Of a stretch of DNA of 57,628 bases, positions 34,043 through 43,672 are shown in pieces (position 1 is the first letter of the stretch; every line of letters starts with the position of its first letter). The DNA is from an uncultured Alphaproteobacteria bacterium (lineage in GTDB: Bacteria > Pseudomonadota > Alphaproteobacteria > RF32 > CAG-239). A program made the translations under genes and the position numbers. The stretch lies in contig CALXZJ010000006.1 of assembly GCA_944393235.1 (NCBI GenBank), positions 1 through 57,628 of the forward strand. The letters are read 5' to 3'. The notes under the pieces are model-generated. The model saw only the letters and a list, made by a program, of their open reading frames with translations. It searched no databases and had not been told where the DNA came from.

Positions 34043-36115
34043 ATGCAGTCTGTCAAAATCCGCTCAGGTAGGGCTTACCCGTTAGGGGCAACTTATGACG
34101 GCAAAGGTGTTAATTTTGCACTTTTTTCAGCCAATGCCGAAAAGGTTGAGTTGTGCTTGTATGATAAGAGCGGTGTGACTGAGCAGCTGCGTGTTGCTAT
34201 TACTGAGAATGATCATAATATTTGGCATGCGTATATTCAAGGGTTGGAACCCGGACAAGTTTATGGTTACCGTGTGTATGGACCGTATGATCCGTTGAAC
34301 GGAAAACGCTTTAATCCGAACAAGCTTTTGTTGGATCCATATGCGCGTAAAATTATAGGTAAACTTATTTGGCACAAGGCAATTTTTGGTTATGATGTGG
34401 ATAGTCCAGACAAGGATTTATCTTTTTCCGAACTTGACAGCGCCCCTTATGTTCCTAAAGCTGTTGTGACAGCTAATGATTTTGATTGGGAAGATGATGT
34501 ACAGCCGCAATATTCTTTTAGCGAAAGTGTTATCTATGAATTACATCCGAAAGGTTTTACGCTTTTGCATCCGAAGGTTGAAGATAAATGCCGGGGAAAA
34601 TTTTCCGGATTGGCTGCCAAAAGTGTTATCAGCTATTTGAAATGGTTGGGTGTTACGGCAGTTGAATTGCTGCCGTCGCAGGCTTTTTTTCGTGATAAAA
34701 TGGGCAAAGATAATATTAATTATTGGGGTTATGAAACATTGGCCTTTTTTGCTCCTGAACCGGCGTATTTGGCAAATGGCAAAATCGATGAATTTAAATC
34801 AATGGTCAAAACCTTACATGCTCATGGTCTGGAAGTTATTATGGATGTGGTGTATAATCATACCGGTGAAGGCAACCAGCTTGGTCCGACTTTAAGCTTT
34901 CGAGGAATCGATAACGAAAGTTATTATACGTTGGATAAAGATAATAAACGTTTTTATTATGATAGCACAGGCTGCGGGGCGTCTTTTAATTTACAGAATC
35001 CATATGTGTTGGCTTTGGTAATGGACTCGCTGCGGTATTGGGTCGAAGAAATGCATGTCGACGGCTTTCGGTTAGATTTGGCAACAACTCTCGGACGCGT
35101 TAATACGGAGTTTAAACAAAACAGCGGTTTTTTAATGGCTGCCCGGCAAGATGACGTGCTCAGAAATGTTAAGATGATTGCCGAACCGTGGGATATCGGT
35201 ATGGGCGGATATCAAATCGGGGCGTATCCTCCCGGTTGGGCAGAGTGGAATGACCGTTTTCGTGACGTGGTGCGGCGGTTTTGGCGCGGCGATGAACGGC
35301 AGGTTAGTGAGTTTGCCAGCCGTATTGCCGGTTCAAGTGATATCTTTGGTTATCATAACCGGAATTTATGGAGCAGTATTAATTTTGTTACAGCACATGA
35401 TGGTTTTTGTTTGAATGATTTGGTTTCGTACAATCAAAAACACAATGATGTTAACGGCGAAAATAATCGTGACGGTAGCAATGCCAACTGGAGCTGGAAT
35501 TCAGGGCTTGAAGGCATGACGGAAGATGCCAAAGTTAACGAAATCAGATTGCGGCGGATTAAAGCTTTGATGGCAACGTTGTTTTTATCGTTTGGTACGC
35601 CGATGATGTTTGCCGGTGACGAACTGGTTAATACGCAATTTGGCAATAATAATCCTTATTGTCAGGATAATGTTATTACTTGGATTGTGTGGGAAGCCAT
35701 AACAATGCAAAATCGGAACTTGGCTCGTTATGTTCGCAATTTGATTAAATTGCGGCGTCGTTTGAATGTTTTTAAAAATGATCACTTTTTTACCGGACAA
35801 CCATTTAATAAAAAAGGTTTTAAGGATTTGGCTTGGTATACGGAATTTGGAACAGAATTTACGGCAAGTGATTGGCAAGCCAACGGGCGAAAATCTTTGG
35901 CTTATATATCGTATGTCCCCGGCAGGCTTTTGCTGTGTATTTTTAATGCTGAAAATAGGGATATTTCCTGGCAGCTTCCGCTTTTGAAAAGAACAAAAAA
36001 ATGGAAATTGATTTTGGATAGTTCTGAAAAAATCAATCCAAATGAAGTTTTGGAGGCAGGGAAAACTATTGTCGTTCCGGCTTGGTCGGTTGCAGCTATT
36101 GAAATTGGTGTTTAA
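34043..36115 (+). CDS. glgX: Glycogen debranching enzyme (isoamylase type)
   Basis: GlgX hydrolyses alpha-1,6 branch points of limit dextrins. The protein begins with the CBM48 region (GRAYPLGATYDGKGVNFALFSANAEKVELCLYD), then the GH13 barrel with EVIMDVVYNHTGEGN, GFRLDLATTLGR (nucleophile Asp345), IAEPWD (Glu381), VTAHDGFCLNDLVSYNQKHN and GTPMMFAGDE. Its length of 690 residues fits GlgX. AAGGGGA precedes ATG 34043. It lies 71 bases after glgB and 24 before malQ, so one operon is likely. Its products are substrates for MalQ. Confidence 0.95.
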   Translation: MQSVKIRSGRAYPLGATYDGKGVNFALFSANAEKVELCLYDKSGVTEQLRVAITENDHNIWHAYIQGLEPGQVYGYRVYGPYDPLNGKRFNPNKLLLDPYARKIIGKLIWHKAIFGYDVDSPDKDLSFSELDSAPYVPKAVVTANDFDWEDDVQPQYSFSESVIYELHPKGFTLLHPKVEDKCRGKFSGLAAKSVISYLKWLGVTAVELLPSQAFFRDKMGKDNINYWGYETLAFFAPEPAYLANGKIDEFKSMVKTLHAHGLEVIMDVVYNHTGEGNQLGPTLSFRGIDNESYYTLDKDNKRFYYDSTGCGASFNLQNPYVLALVMDSLRYWVEEMHVDGFRLDLATTLGRVNTEFKQNSGFLMAARQDDVLRNVKMIAEPWDIGMGGYQIGAYPPGWAEWNDRFRDVVRRFWRGDERQVSEFASRIAGSSDIFGYHNRNLWSSINFVTAHDGFCLNDLVSYNQKHNDVNGENNRDGSNANWSWNSGLEGMTEDAKVNEIRLRRIKALMATLFLSFGTPMMFAGDELVNTQFGNNNPYCQDNVITWIVWEAITMQNRNLARYVRNLIKLRRRLNVFKNDHFFTGQPFNKKGFKDLAWYTEFGTEFTASDWQANGRKSLAYISYVPGRLLLCIFNAENRDISWQLPLLKRTKKWKLILDSSEKINPNEVLEAGKTIVVPAWSVAAIEIGV

Positions 36116-36139
36116 TATGTTTGTACTTTGGAGCGTGTT

Positions 36140-38302
36140 ATGGATGAAAATTTGTGTTTGTTAGCTGATAAGCTTGGAATTGCCAAGAGTTTTTCTGCCG
36201 TCGGAACGGAACAAGGTTTTTTTAAGGTTCGGGAAGATGTGATTAAATTTTTCTGCCATCAATACGGTTATGATGCTAAAACGCCAGAAGATGTACGCTT
36301 GTCTTTGCAAAAAGCAGAAATGCATTCTTGGAAAAAAACACTGGAAAATATTATTATTGTACCTTCAAATAAATTGCGTTTTTCTCTGGTTTTGGATAAA
36401 CAGCAACTTAACGAACCAATTAAGATCCAATTGTTTCCCCGTGCCATACAAGATGAAAGTTTTGAAAAAGTTCAAGAGGTTTCATTTGTTATTGAACAAG
36501 AAAGAGAAAGCAAACTCGTCGGTAATAAAGAAAAAGTTAAATTATGGCTTAAATTGAAAGATAAGCCGGCATATGGTTATTATGATATGGTGCTGACTTG
36601 CGGGGTTGAAAAGTATTTGACGATTTTGGCGGTTGTTCCGGAAAAATGTTATACAACATCAGACGTCGAAAGTGCCAAGCTTTGGGGATATACTTTGCAA
36701 CTTTATTCTTTAAAAAGCCGCAGGAATTGGGGCGTGGGAGATTTTACTGATTTGGCAGATTTTGTCACCATGTGCGCAAAAGTTGGTGCGGATATTATTG
36801 GTTTAAATCCTTTGAATGTGTTGTCACATGATTTTCCGGAAAATGCAAGTCCGTATTCTTCCATCAGTCGCTTGTTTTTAAATCCGATTTATATTGATGT
36901 TGAAAAAGTTCCCGGATTTTCAAATGTAACAACGGCAGCTTTACGGAAAGAAATTGAAGAAATTAAGCAAAAAGAGCTGATAGATTATACAAGAGTATAT
37001 AATCTTAAAATTGAAGTTCTGAAAAAATTGTTTGAGCGTGGACGAAACGATAAGCAGTACTATCAGCAGTTTCAGCTTTTTGAACAAAGCAAAGGGTATG
37101 ATTTAGAAATGTTGGCAACTTATCAGGCTATTTCTCATCAACAAAAAGATGTTGTTGAGGGTGGTTGGTATGCTTGGGATAAAAATTTACAAAATCCGTT
37201 GTCTTTGAAGGTAGATGAATTTAAAAAACAAAACCGAGAGAGTATTGAATTTTTTAAATTTTTGCAATTTGAAGCAGACAGACAATTACAAAACGTTTAT
37301 GAAAAAGTAAAAAATTTAGGCTTGAAAATTGGTTTATATCGCGATTTGCCGGTTGGTGTTTGTAAAGACAGTGCCGAGTTGTGGATGGATCGTTATGTCT
37401 TTATTGATAAAGCCGGGGCGGGGGCGCCGCCGGATGCTTTTTTTCCGCAAGGACAAAAATGGGGCCTGGGCGCTTTTAACCCTTATGAGTTGAAAAACAG
37501 AGCATATGAACCATATCTAAAGATTTTGCGGGCTAATATGGCTTATGCGGGTGCGCTGCGTATTGACCATGTTATGGGATTGATGCGTTTGTTTATGATA
37601 CCGGATGATAAAGACGAAGGAACTTATATATATTATAATTTTGAAGATATGCTCAATCTGCTGGCGTTAGAAAGCCATTTGCATAAGTGCGTTATTGTTG
37701 GTGAAAGTATCGGCAATTTGCCGGAAGGATTTATTGAGCAAATTCGTGCTCGAAATATTTATTCCATCAGTGTTTTATGGTCGGAACGTTGGAATGACGG
37801 ATGCGGCAATTTTAAATTGTCAAAAGATTATCCGGAAAACTCGTTTGTTTCGCTTGGAACACACGATATGCCGCCTTTGAAAATGTGGTGGTTCGGTTAT
37901 GATATCGAATTAAAATTTTCTTTGCACATGATGACTGACAAAGAAAAATCTAAGGCGTATAAAGCTCGCGAATATGATCGTTATCTCTTGCTTTCGGCTT
38001 TGGATTCATCAGGTTTATGGCCTGAAGATAAAAAACGTCACGGGGATTATTTATATGGTGAAAATTATCCGGAAGGGATTGAAGAAGCCGTGCATAAATT
38101 GTTGGCAAAATCTCCGAGTAAAGTTGTTATGCTGCAATTGGAAGATGTGTTTCAGGTTGATGTTGAACAAAATCTTCCGGGAACGGATATTGATAAATAT
38201 CCTAACTGGAGGCATCGTTTGCCGGTCGATTTAGAAGATTTTGAGCAATCCGATGCTTTTTGGCGCCATGTTGATGTGATTAAAAACGGACGGAAATGTT
38301 AA
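36140..38302 (+). CDS. malQ: 4-alpha-glucanotransferase (amylomaltase)
   Basis: MalQ transfers maltodextrin segments between chains and releases glucose. This is the long GH77 form with an N-terminal extension (1-160) as in E. coli MalQ. The catalytic core shows LYSLKSRRNWGVGDF, ASPYSSISRLFLNPIYIDVE, GLYRDLPVGVCKDSAELW, GAPPDAFFPQGQKWG, RIDHVMGL (nucleophile Asp476) and VGESIGNLP (acid/base Glu522), then LGTHDMPPL. GGAG is six bases from ATG 36140. It ends the glgB-glgX-malQ group. No glgA, glgC or glgP is in this window, so glycogen synthesis and phosphorolysis must be encoded elsewhere, if at all. Confidence 0.95.
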   Translation: MDENLCLLADKLGIAKSFSAVGTEQGFFKVREDVIKFFCHQYGYDAKTPEDVRLSLQKAEMHSWKKTLENIIIVPSNKLRFSLVLDKQQLNEPIKIQLFPRAIQDESFEKVQEVSFVIEQERESKLVGNKEKVKLWLKLKDKPAYGYYDMVLTCGVEKYLTILAVVPEKCYTTSDVESAKLWGYTLQLYSLKSRRNWGVGDFTDLADFVTMCAKVGADIIGLNPLNVLSHDFPENASPYSSISRLFLNPIYIDVEKVPGFSNVTTAALRKEIEEIKQKELIDYTRVYNLKIEVLKKLFERGRNDKQYYQQFQLFEQSKGYDLEMLATYQAISHQQKDVVEGGWYAWDKNLQNPLSLKVDEFKKQNRESIEFFKFLQFEADRQLQNVYEKVKNLGLKIGLYRDLPVGVCKDSAELWMDRYVFIDKAGAGAPPDAFFPQGQKWGLGAFNPYELKNRAYEPYLKILRANMAYAGALRIDHVMGLMRLFMIPDDKDEGTYIYYNFEDMLNLLALESHLHKCVIVGESIGNLPEGFIEQIRARNIYSISVLWSERWNDGCGNFKLSKDYPENSFVSLGTHDMPPLKMWWFGYDIELKFSLHMMTDKEKSKAYKAREYDRYLLLSALDSSGLWPEDKKRHGDYLYGENYPEGIEEAVHKLLAKSPSKVVMLQLEDVFQVDVEQNLPGTDIDKYPNWRHRLPVDLEDFEQSDAFWRHVDVIKNGRKC

Positions 38303-38324
38303 ACTATAAAATTAGACGATAGAG

Positions 38325-38720
38325 ATGAAAATATTTAATACAAAGACAAAAAAAATTTTATGGGGATTGTCAGCTCTTGTTATTGTATGGGTGGCAATAA
38401 ATGTTGTGGAAAAGCGGCGGATTAATGCCTGTATGCAAAACGCCATGGTTTGGGATTATGATGAACATCGATGTCGAGAAGATTGCCTAAAGTGGGGTGA
38501 AGGTTTCGGTTGTATTAAATTGACGGCTGAAGAAACAGAACAAATTAAACGTTGCCGTTATGATCTAAACTGTATTACCAATGATATGGTGCGTACGATT
38601 TGCTTGCGTAATGGAAAGGCTTATAATGAAGATACGCATAACTGCCGTTATACTTTTAAGCCGGAGATGTGTTATAAACTTTCAGGTACTTGGGTTTATC
38701 CCGCTATTTGCAACAGATAA
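38325..38720 (+). CDS. Membrane-anchored protein with ten cysteines, unknown
   Basis: An N-terminal membrane anchor (residues 10-28) precedes a 100-residue extracytoplasmic region with ten cysteines (36, 50, 54, 63, 77, 83, 93, 107, 116, 129). The pattern includes two similar units, with HRCREDC and HNCRYT, suggesting an internal repeat held by disulfides. The family is not recognised. It begins 22 bases after malQ and may be the last gene of that operon, though its link to glycogen metabolism is unproven. It converges on trmJ with a five-base gap. Confidence 0.7.
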   Translation: MKIFNTKTKKILWGLSALVIVWVAINVVEKRRINACMQNAMVWDYDEHRCREDCLKWGEGFGCIKLTAEETEQIKRCRYDLNCITNDMVRTICLRNGKAYNEDTHNCRYTFKPEMCYKLSGTWVYPAICNR

Positions 38721-38725
38721 TCTGT

Positions 38726-39457
38726 TTATTTGTGCTGCAAGTGATTAATGACACCATAGAGCGTGTTTATTTCTTGTTCGGTTAATCGGCTGCGGGTGAA
38801 GATATTGTGCAGATTTCGCAGCAGAGTAGGGTGCTTTTCCGCATCTTGCAAATTTTTAAAATCAATAAGTGAATTTTCTAAAAATTCTAAAAATTTCAGC
38901 AGCTGTTTTTTGGTTGCCGGATTGGTGGCATTGGTTATGAATTGTTCTTCTTGTGCGTTGATTTGTGTTTTATACCATTCATAACCGACAAGAAGAACGG
39001 CTTGAGATAAGTTTAATGAACAATGTTTGGGATTAAGCGGAATTTCAATAATGGCATCGGCTAGAGAAATGTCGTCATTTTCCAGCCCTGTGCGCTCAGG
39101 ACCAAACAAAACACCACATTTGTTTCCGGTTTGTGAGGCTTGATTTATAGAGAGCATGGCTTTTTCTGCCGTATAAATGGTTTTGATTTGGTTGCGACGT
39201 CGGGCAGTGGTGGCATAAAGCATGTTTAAATCGGCTATGGCTTCGCTGGTTGAAGTATATATTTTGGCATTTTTTAATATTTCGTCAGCACCGGAAGATG
39301 CTGATAGAGCCTTGGATGAAAGATGATCTTCACGCGGGTTAATTAAGCGTAAATCATATAAAGCACAGTTCATCATGGCACGAGCTGTCATGCCGATGTT
39401 TTCTGCCATTTGCGGACATACCAAAATGATAACCGGCGGCGTTTGAATTGAAAACAT
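38726..39457 (-). CDS. TrmJ-like tRNA/rRNA methyltransferase (SPOUT)
   Basis: The SPOUT fold is shown by PVIILVCPQMAENIGMTARAM at the start, AILY-like TTARRR in the middle, GVLFGPERTGLENDDI and the C-terminal knot IPLNPKHCSLNLSQAVLLVGYEW. TrmJ 2'-O-methylates position 32 of certain tRNAs using S-adenosylmethionine; LasT-like relatives are similar, so the exact target is not certain. A helical C-terminal extension (about 165-243) suits TrmJ dimers. It follows the unknown exported protein by two bases on the minus strand and was likely cotranscribed. Confidence 0.88.
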   Translation of the reverse strand: MFSIQTPPVIILVCPQMAENIGMTARAMMNCALYDLRLINPREDHLSSKALSASSGADEILKNAKIYTSTSEAIADLNMLYATTARRRNQIKTIYTAEKAMLSINQASQTGNKCGVLFGPERTGLENDDISLADAIIEIPLNPKHCSLNLSQAVLLVGYEWYKTQINAQEEQFITNATNPATKKQLLKFLEFLENSLIDFKNLQDAEKHPTLLRNLHNIFTRSRLTEQEINTLYGVINHLQHK

Positions 39458-39459
39458 TT

Positions 39460-40074
39460 TTAATCAGTTCCCAAAATATCCATGGTGTTAAATAATAAGT
39501 TATTAAAATCAAGTCCGGTGTAATCTTCAACTATGTTGTATACATTGGTAAACATCAAACTTAAAGGATCATCCCCGGCATTGGTTGTTACATCTTGCAA
39601 GCTTTGCTGCAGGGTTTCTTTGTAGTCGGAAGGCATGTCTCGTATTTTTTGATCGTAAGAATCCGGAATGTTGTATCCCATATTGCGTAGATGTTCCAAC
39701 ATAACAATCATGTTATGACGGTTAACTTCCGGGGCAATCATCTCTTGTCCCATAGCGGTTGTGTAGGTAGTTGCCTCGCCGATATAATTTAATTTGCCGT
39801 GCTGACCACTGCCACGCCATGTGCGAACGCCGCTGCGATCACGGGCGCGCGCCCACGGATCAACCGGCAATATGTCACCGCCGGTTGGCCCTTGACCGTA
39901 AATCGGGGCATCGACGATATCGCCGCCGGTACCGTTGCCGATGTCATCGCCAAAATCACCATCGTTAGGTGTCGGCGGTTGCGGTATCCAAGGGTTGGCC
40001 GGTAACTGAGCTTGGGCTGCCGCGGCACATATGCTGAGCGCAAAGATGGCTGGCAATACTGATGTTTTAATCAT
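39460..40074 (-). CDS. Exported Gly/Asp/Pro-rich protein of unknown function
   Basis: I start at 40074, seven bases from GGAG, giving the signal peptide MIKTSVLPAIFALSICAAAAQAQ. The next 50 residues are low-complexity, rich in Gly, Asp and Pro (NDGDFGDDIGNGTGGDIV). The C-terminal half is helical (about 85-200; NRHNMIVMLEHLRNMGYNIPDSYDQKI). The family is not recognised. The very acidic glycine stretch could bind calcium, but no canonical repeat is seen. It precedes trmJ in the same direction with a two-base gap. Confidence 0.65.
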   Translation of the reverse strand: MIKTSVLPAIFALSICAAAAQAQLPANPWIPQPPTPNDGDFGDDIGNGTGGDIVDAPIYGQGPTGGDILPVDPWARARDRSGVRTWRGSGQHGKLNYIGEATTYTTAMGQEMIAPEVNRHNMIVMLEHLRNMGYNIPDSYDQKIRDMPSDYKETLQQSLQDVTTNAGDDPLSLMFTNVYNIVEDYTGLDFNNLLFNTMDILGTD

Positions 40075-40163
40075 GACTTTCTCCATTTTAGCAGCTGCAT
40101 TTAATTACATAGTCTTATTATATCATAAAAATAATAAAAGAACAGTTACAATATTGTTGCAAT

Positions 40164-40844
40164 TTATTTTTTATTTTTTGTTTGTGCCAAATCTGTTTGT
40201 AATTGTTTGATTTGTTCCTGTAATTTCTCTATTTCCTGCTCAATGGGGTCTGTTGAATTTTTATCAATGCCGTAAGCATAAAAATTTTTGCCGGATGAAT
40301 TTTTTTTGTTGGTTTTATGTGCCGGCACGCCGACTACCGTTTCGTTTTGGGCTACATTTTTAACAACAACGGCGTTGGCGCCGACTTTGACATTGTTGCC
40401 GATTTTTATTGGTCCTAAAATTTGAGCGCCTGAGCCAATAATGACATTGTTTCCGATTGTGGGGTGGCGTTTGGTGATTGTTTTGCCGTTTTTATCAAAT
40501 ACGGTTGTGCCGCCTAACGTTACACCGTGGTATAATGTGACATTGTCGCCGATTTCAGATGTTTCTCCAATAACAACGCCCATGCCGTGGTCAATAAAAA
40601 AACCACGACCGATTTTTGCTCCCGGGTGAATCTCAATACCGGTTAAAAATCGTGTCGTTTGTGATAAAAAACGTGCCGTAAGTTTCCAACCTTTTTGCCA
40701 TAGCCAATGATTGAATCTGTATAAAATAACGGCATGAAACCCGGAAGAAAATAATATGGCTTGATAACGGGAACCGGTTGCCGGATCTCGTTTAATGACG
40801 GCATCTAAATCTTCTAAAATTAAAGACTTGTTTTTTCTTTTCAT
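40164..40844 (-). CDS. cysE: Serine O-acetyltransferase
   Basis: CysE acetylates serine, the first step of cysteine synthesis. It is a short form (226 residues) without the long N-terminal helical domain. The hexapeptide helix shows the specific signature [43 protein letters not shown] and [25 protein letters not shown], ending ETVVGVPAH. The last 35 residues ([20 protein letters not shown]) form a coiled coil that may aid oligomerisation. It diverges from the alpha/beta hydrolase gene. Confidence 0.95.
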   Translation of the reverse strand: MKRKNKSLILEDLDAVIKRDPATGSRYQAILFSSGFHAVILYRFNHWLWQKGWKLTARFLSQTTRFLTGIEIHPGAKIGRGFFIDHGMGVVIGETSEIGDNVTLYHGVTLGGTTVFDKNGKTITKRHPTIGNNVIIGSGAQILGPIKIGNNVKVGANAVVVKNVAQNETVVGVPAHKTNKKNSSGKNFYAYGIDKNSTDPIEQEIEKLQEQIKQLQTDLAQTKNKK

Positions 40845-40942
40845 TTTTTGTATATTCCCTCAATGAATTAATAATTTATTATGAAAATATATGATAGTTT
40901 AATTAAAAAAAGTAAATTTATAATAAAAAAAGAGATTAATAT

Positions 40943-41713
40943 ATGGTTGAAGTTTTATTTAACGGACATGCCGGTCGATTGGAAGGACGGTATCATAAAA
41001 GCGAACGTCCGGACGCTCCGGTCGCTTTGATTTTGCATCCTCATCCGCAATATGGCGGAACAATGAACAATAAAGTGGTTTATAGCTTATTTAGTTGTTT
41101 TAGGGATTTAGGGTTCTCTGTCCTGCGGTTTAATTTTAGAAGTGTGGGACGCTCTCAAGGACAATTTGAGGACGGACCGGGTGAGCTTTCTGATGCAACA
41201 ACTGCTTTGGATTGGTTGCAGCACAATAATCCTGATGCTCGACAATGTTGGATTGCCGGCTATTCTTTCGGTGCATGGATCGCTTTACAGCTTTTAATGC
41301 GACGGCCGGATATTAATAATTTTATCGCAATTTCTCCACCGGCTAATGAGAAAGATTTTTCTTTTTTGGCGCCTTGTCCGACTTCGGGTTTGATTGTTCA
41401 GGGCGGTATTGATGAAATTGTGAATCCTCATCAGGTGACAGCTTTGGCAAAACGCTTGAATATGCAGCGCAGTGTTGCTGTTGATTTTGCCATGATTGAA
41501 GAAGGGGATCATATGTATAACAATCATCTGGTTGATTTGTATAAAGTTACCGGCAATTATATCTTGGATGTTTTGAATCGTAAAACACCGTCAAAAAAAC
41601 GTCGTGGTCGGCGGAAAAAATCCGAATCCGGTGACGAAACGATGCTGTTGGAGGCCGATGGTGTGGTTACGACCAACGAAGCTGACGATAATGATGAGGG
41701 GTTGATCTTGTAA
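40943..41713 (+). CDS. Alpha/beta hydrolase, COG2945-like
   Basis: The fold is indicated by ALILHPHPQYGGTMNNKVV (the histidine-proline loop typical of these small hydrolases), LRFNFRSVGRSQGQFEDGPGE, and the nucleophile elbow GYSFG with Ser108. A later GGIDEIVNP supplies the likely Asp and EGDHMY the likely His. The C-terminal 45 residues are an added tail, first very basic (KKRRGRRKK) then acidic, not part of the fold. The substrate is unknown. The gene converges on ftsZ over a bidirectional terminator. Confidence 0.85.
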   Translation: MVEVLFNGHAGRLEGRYHKSERPDAPVALILHPHPQYGGTMNNKVVYSLFSCFRDLGFSVLRFNFRSVGRSQGQFEDGPGELSDATTALDWLQHNNPDARQCWIAGYSFGAWIALQLLMRRPDINNFIAISPPANEKDFSFLAPCPTSGLIVQGGIDEIVNPHQVTALAKRLNMQRSVAVDFAMIEEGDHMYNNHLVDLYKVTGNYILDVLNRKTPSKKRRGRRKKSESGDETMLLEADGVVTTNEADDNDEGLIL

Positions 41714-41750
41714 CACTCATTGTTTGTAAATGAAAGTATGGGTGAAATAT

Positions 41751-41779
41751 AAAAAAAGCGCCGAAACGGCGCTTTTTTT
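41751..41779. terminator. Bidirectional terminator between hydrolase gene and ftsZ
   Basis: AAAAAAAGCGCCG (41751-41763) and CGGCGCTTTTTTT (41767-41779) enclose AAA. T-runs occur on both strands, serving both converging genes. It lies eight bases from the ftsZ stop. Confidence 0.92.
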
Positions 41780-41787
41780 GATGTGTG

Positions 41788-43554
41788 CTATCTTCTTCGC
41801 AAGAAAGAAGGAATGTCCAGGTTTTCCATGTCTTCATCATTTGAAGAAACCAAAGCTTCGGATTCATCAGTACCAAAACGCGGCGAAGCCGGTTCGGCAT
41901 ATTGTTCTTTACGATTTTTACGTGCACGGGAAATGCCTAAAATTTTATCGATGAAGTTTGGTTTATCCATTTGAGGTTCGCTTATAATTTCTTTTTCTTC
42001 AGTTCTTCCGGAAAAAATATTTTCTTGCTCCGGGAAAAGAACCGGCTCTTCCTCAATTGTGCTTACAGAAGTTTTACTTACAAAAACATCTTTATCATCC
42101 GGAATGAAATTTTCCAGACGTTCACTTTCTTTATTTGTATGTTCCGATTGAGAACCTTTATTGATGATTGCATTGAATAACGCAGATGCTTGAGGCGCAT
42201 CCGGAATGGATTTTGATTTTTCAAGCATGTCAAAATCTTCAAATTTTGAAAATTCGGAATTTTCTTTGTTTTCATCATTGTTTGATTCATTATCAAGCGA
42301 AGATGTTGTTTGGTCTTCTTTTTCTAAAGGCTCTTCAAAAGATATTTGTTCTGCAGATTCATATGCTGAATTTTCAGTTTCATACTCTGTTTCTTTTTTA
42401 TCATTTTCAAAGTTTTCTTCTTCTTGAGTTATAACCTGGCTGTTGGCTGAAAATCTGGCTAAATTGGCATCCAGATTTTGTTGTGTTTCTTCATCGGAGA
42501 TATTTTGAGATGCCGATGGAAGATAACTCTCATCGATATAAGAAGATACGTTTGAGCTTTTTTCTTTTAATGCAGATCCTGACCGGCCATTAATACCGGT
42601 TACCACAATCGAAACTCTGATTTTACCGGCTAAGGTATCGTCATAGCTGGAACCAAAGATAATATTGGCATCATCATCGACTTCTTCTTTAATGATATTA
42701 GCGGCCTCATCAATTTCAAGCAGAGTAATATCATTGCCGCCGGTGATGTTGATTAAGACGCCTTTAGCTCCTTTCATGGAACAATCATCCAGTAATGGAT
42801 TTGAAAGAGCTTGTTCCGCTGCTACGCGGGCGCGGTTTTCACCTTCAGCTTCGCCTGTCCCCATGATGGCTTTGCCTTTGTCCTCCATAATGCTTTTGAT
42901 ATCGGCAAAATCAAGATTTATCAACCCGGGCATCATCATCAGATCAGTAATGGAACGAACGCCGGAATATAAGACGTTATCTGCCATAATAAAAGCATCG
43001 GCTAAGGTGGTGTTTTTGTCGGCAATGCGGAATAAGTTTTGATTTGGGATGATGATGATACTGTCCACTTCTTCGGTAAATTTAGCGACGGCTTCTTCGG
43101 CTGTCTCCATTCTTTTTTTGCCTTCAAAATCAAAAGGTTTGGTGACAACACCAACGGTTAATATGCCTTTTTCTTTAGCAATTTTAGCCACAATCGGTGC
43201 TGCGCCGGATCCGGTACCGCCACCCATACCGGCTGTGATGAAAACCATGTTGGAACCTTCCAGTTCTTTGGCAATTTCTTCTTTGGCTTCTTCTGCCGCC
43301 ATCTTGCCAATTTCAGGACGGGCACCGGCGCCCAAGCCTTGCGTGATTTCTAAGCCAAGTTGAATTTTGCGGCTGGCAGAAGAATGTGCCAAAGCCTGCG
43401 CATCGGTGTTGGCGACAATAAAGTCAACGCCTTCGAGATTTTTGGCAATCATGTTGTTGACGGCGTTGCCGCCGCCGCCGCCGACTCCGATTACGGCTAT
43501 TCTTGGTTTTAGATGCGTTATGGTTGTATCTGCTACGGCTAAATTAATGGACAT
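41788..43554 (-). CDS. ftsZ: Cell division protein FtsZ
   Basis: FtsZ polymerises with GTP into the division ring. The GTPase domain (about 15-330) shows [25 protein letters not shown], the tubulin signature GGGTGSG (111-117) and [12 protein letters not shown] very long, acidic Ser/Glu/Asn-rich linker (about 335-575) follows, and the conserved C-terminal peptide DIPSFLRRR ends it. Such long linkers are typical of alphaproteobacteria; 588 residues is at the long end. It is the last gene of the cluster, 118 bases after ftsA, so an extra promoter there is possible. It ends in TAG. Confidence 0.97.
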   Translation of the reverse strand: MSINLAVADTTITHLKPRIAVIGVGGGGGNAVNNMIAKNLEGVDFIVANTDAQALAHSSASRKIQLGLEITQGLGAGARPEIGKMAAEEAKEEIAKELEGSNMVFITAGMGGGTGSGAAPIVAKIAKEKGILTVGVVTKPFDFEGKKRMETAEEAVAKFTEEVDSIIIIPNQNLFRIADKNTTLADAFIMADNVLYSGVRSITDLMMMPGLINLDFADIKSIMEDKGKAIMGTGEAEGENRARVAAEQALSNPLLDDCSMKGAKGVLINITGGNDITLLEIDEAANIIKEEVDDDANIIFGSSYDDTLAGKIRVSIVVTGINGRSGSALKEKSSNVSSYIDESYLPSASQNISDEETQQNLDANLARFSANSQVITQEEENFENDKKETEYETENSAYESAEQISFEEPLEKEDQTTSSLDNESNNDENKENSEFSKFEDFDMLEKSKSIPDAPQASALFNAIINKGSQSEHTNKESERLENFIPDDKDVFVSKTSVSTIEEEPVLFPEQENIFSGRTEEKEIISEPQMDKPNFIDKILGISRARKNRKEQYAEPASPRFGTDESEALVSSNDEDMENLDIPSFLRRR

Positions 43555-43672
43555 ATTTATTTTACTCCCAATTGATTCTTTATATTGGTTTTAGAATACA
43601 GATAATAAATTAAGTTTTGGTTACCAAAGCTTTATCTCGTTGTCTTTTTTGTGGTTATATAATGATAAATGA

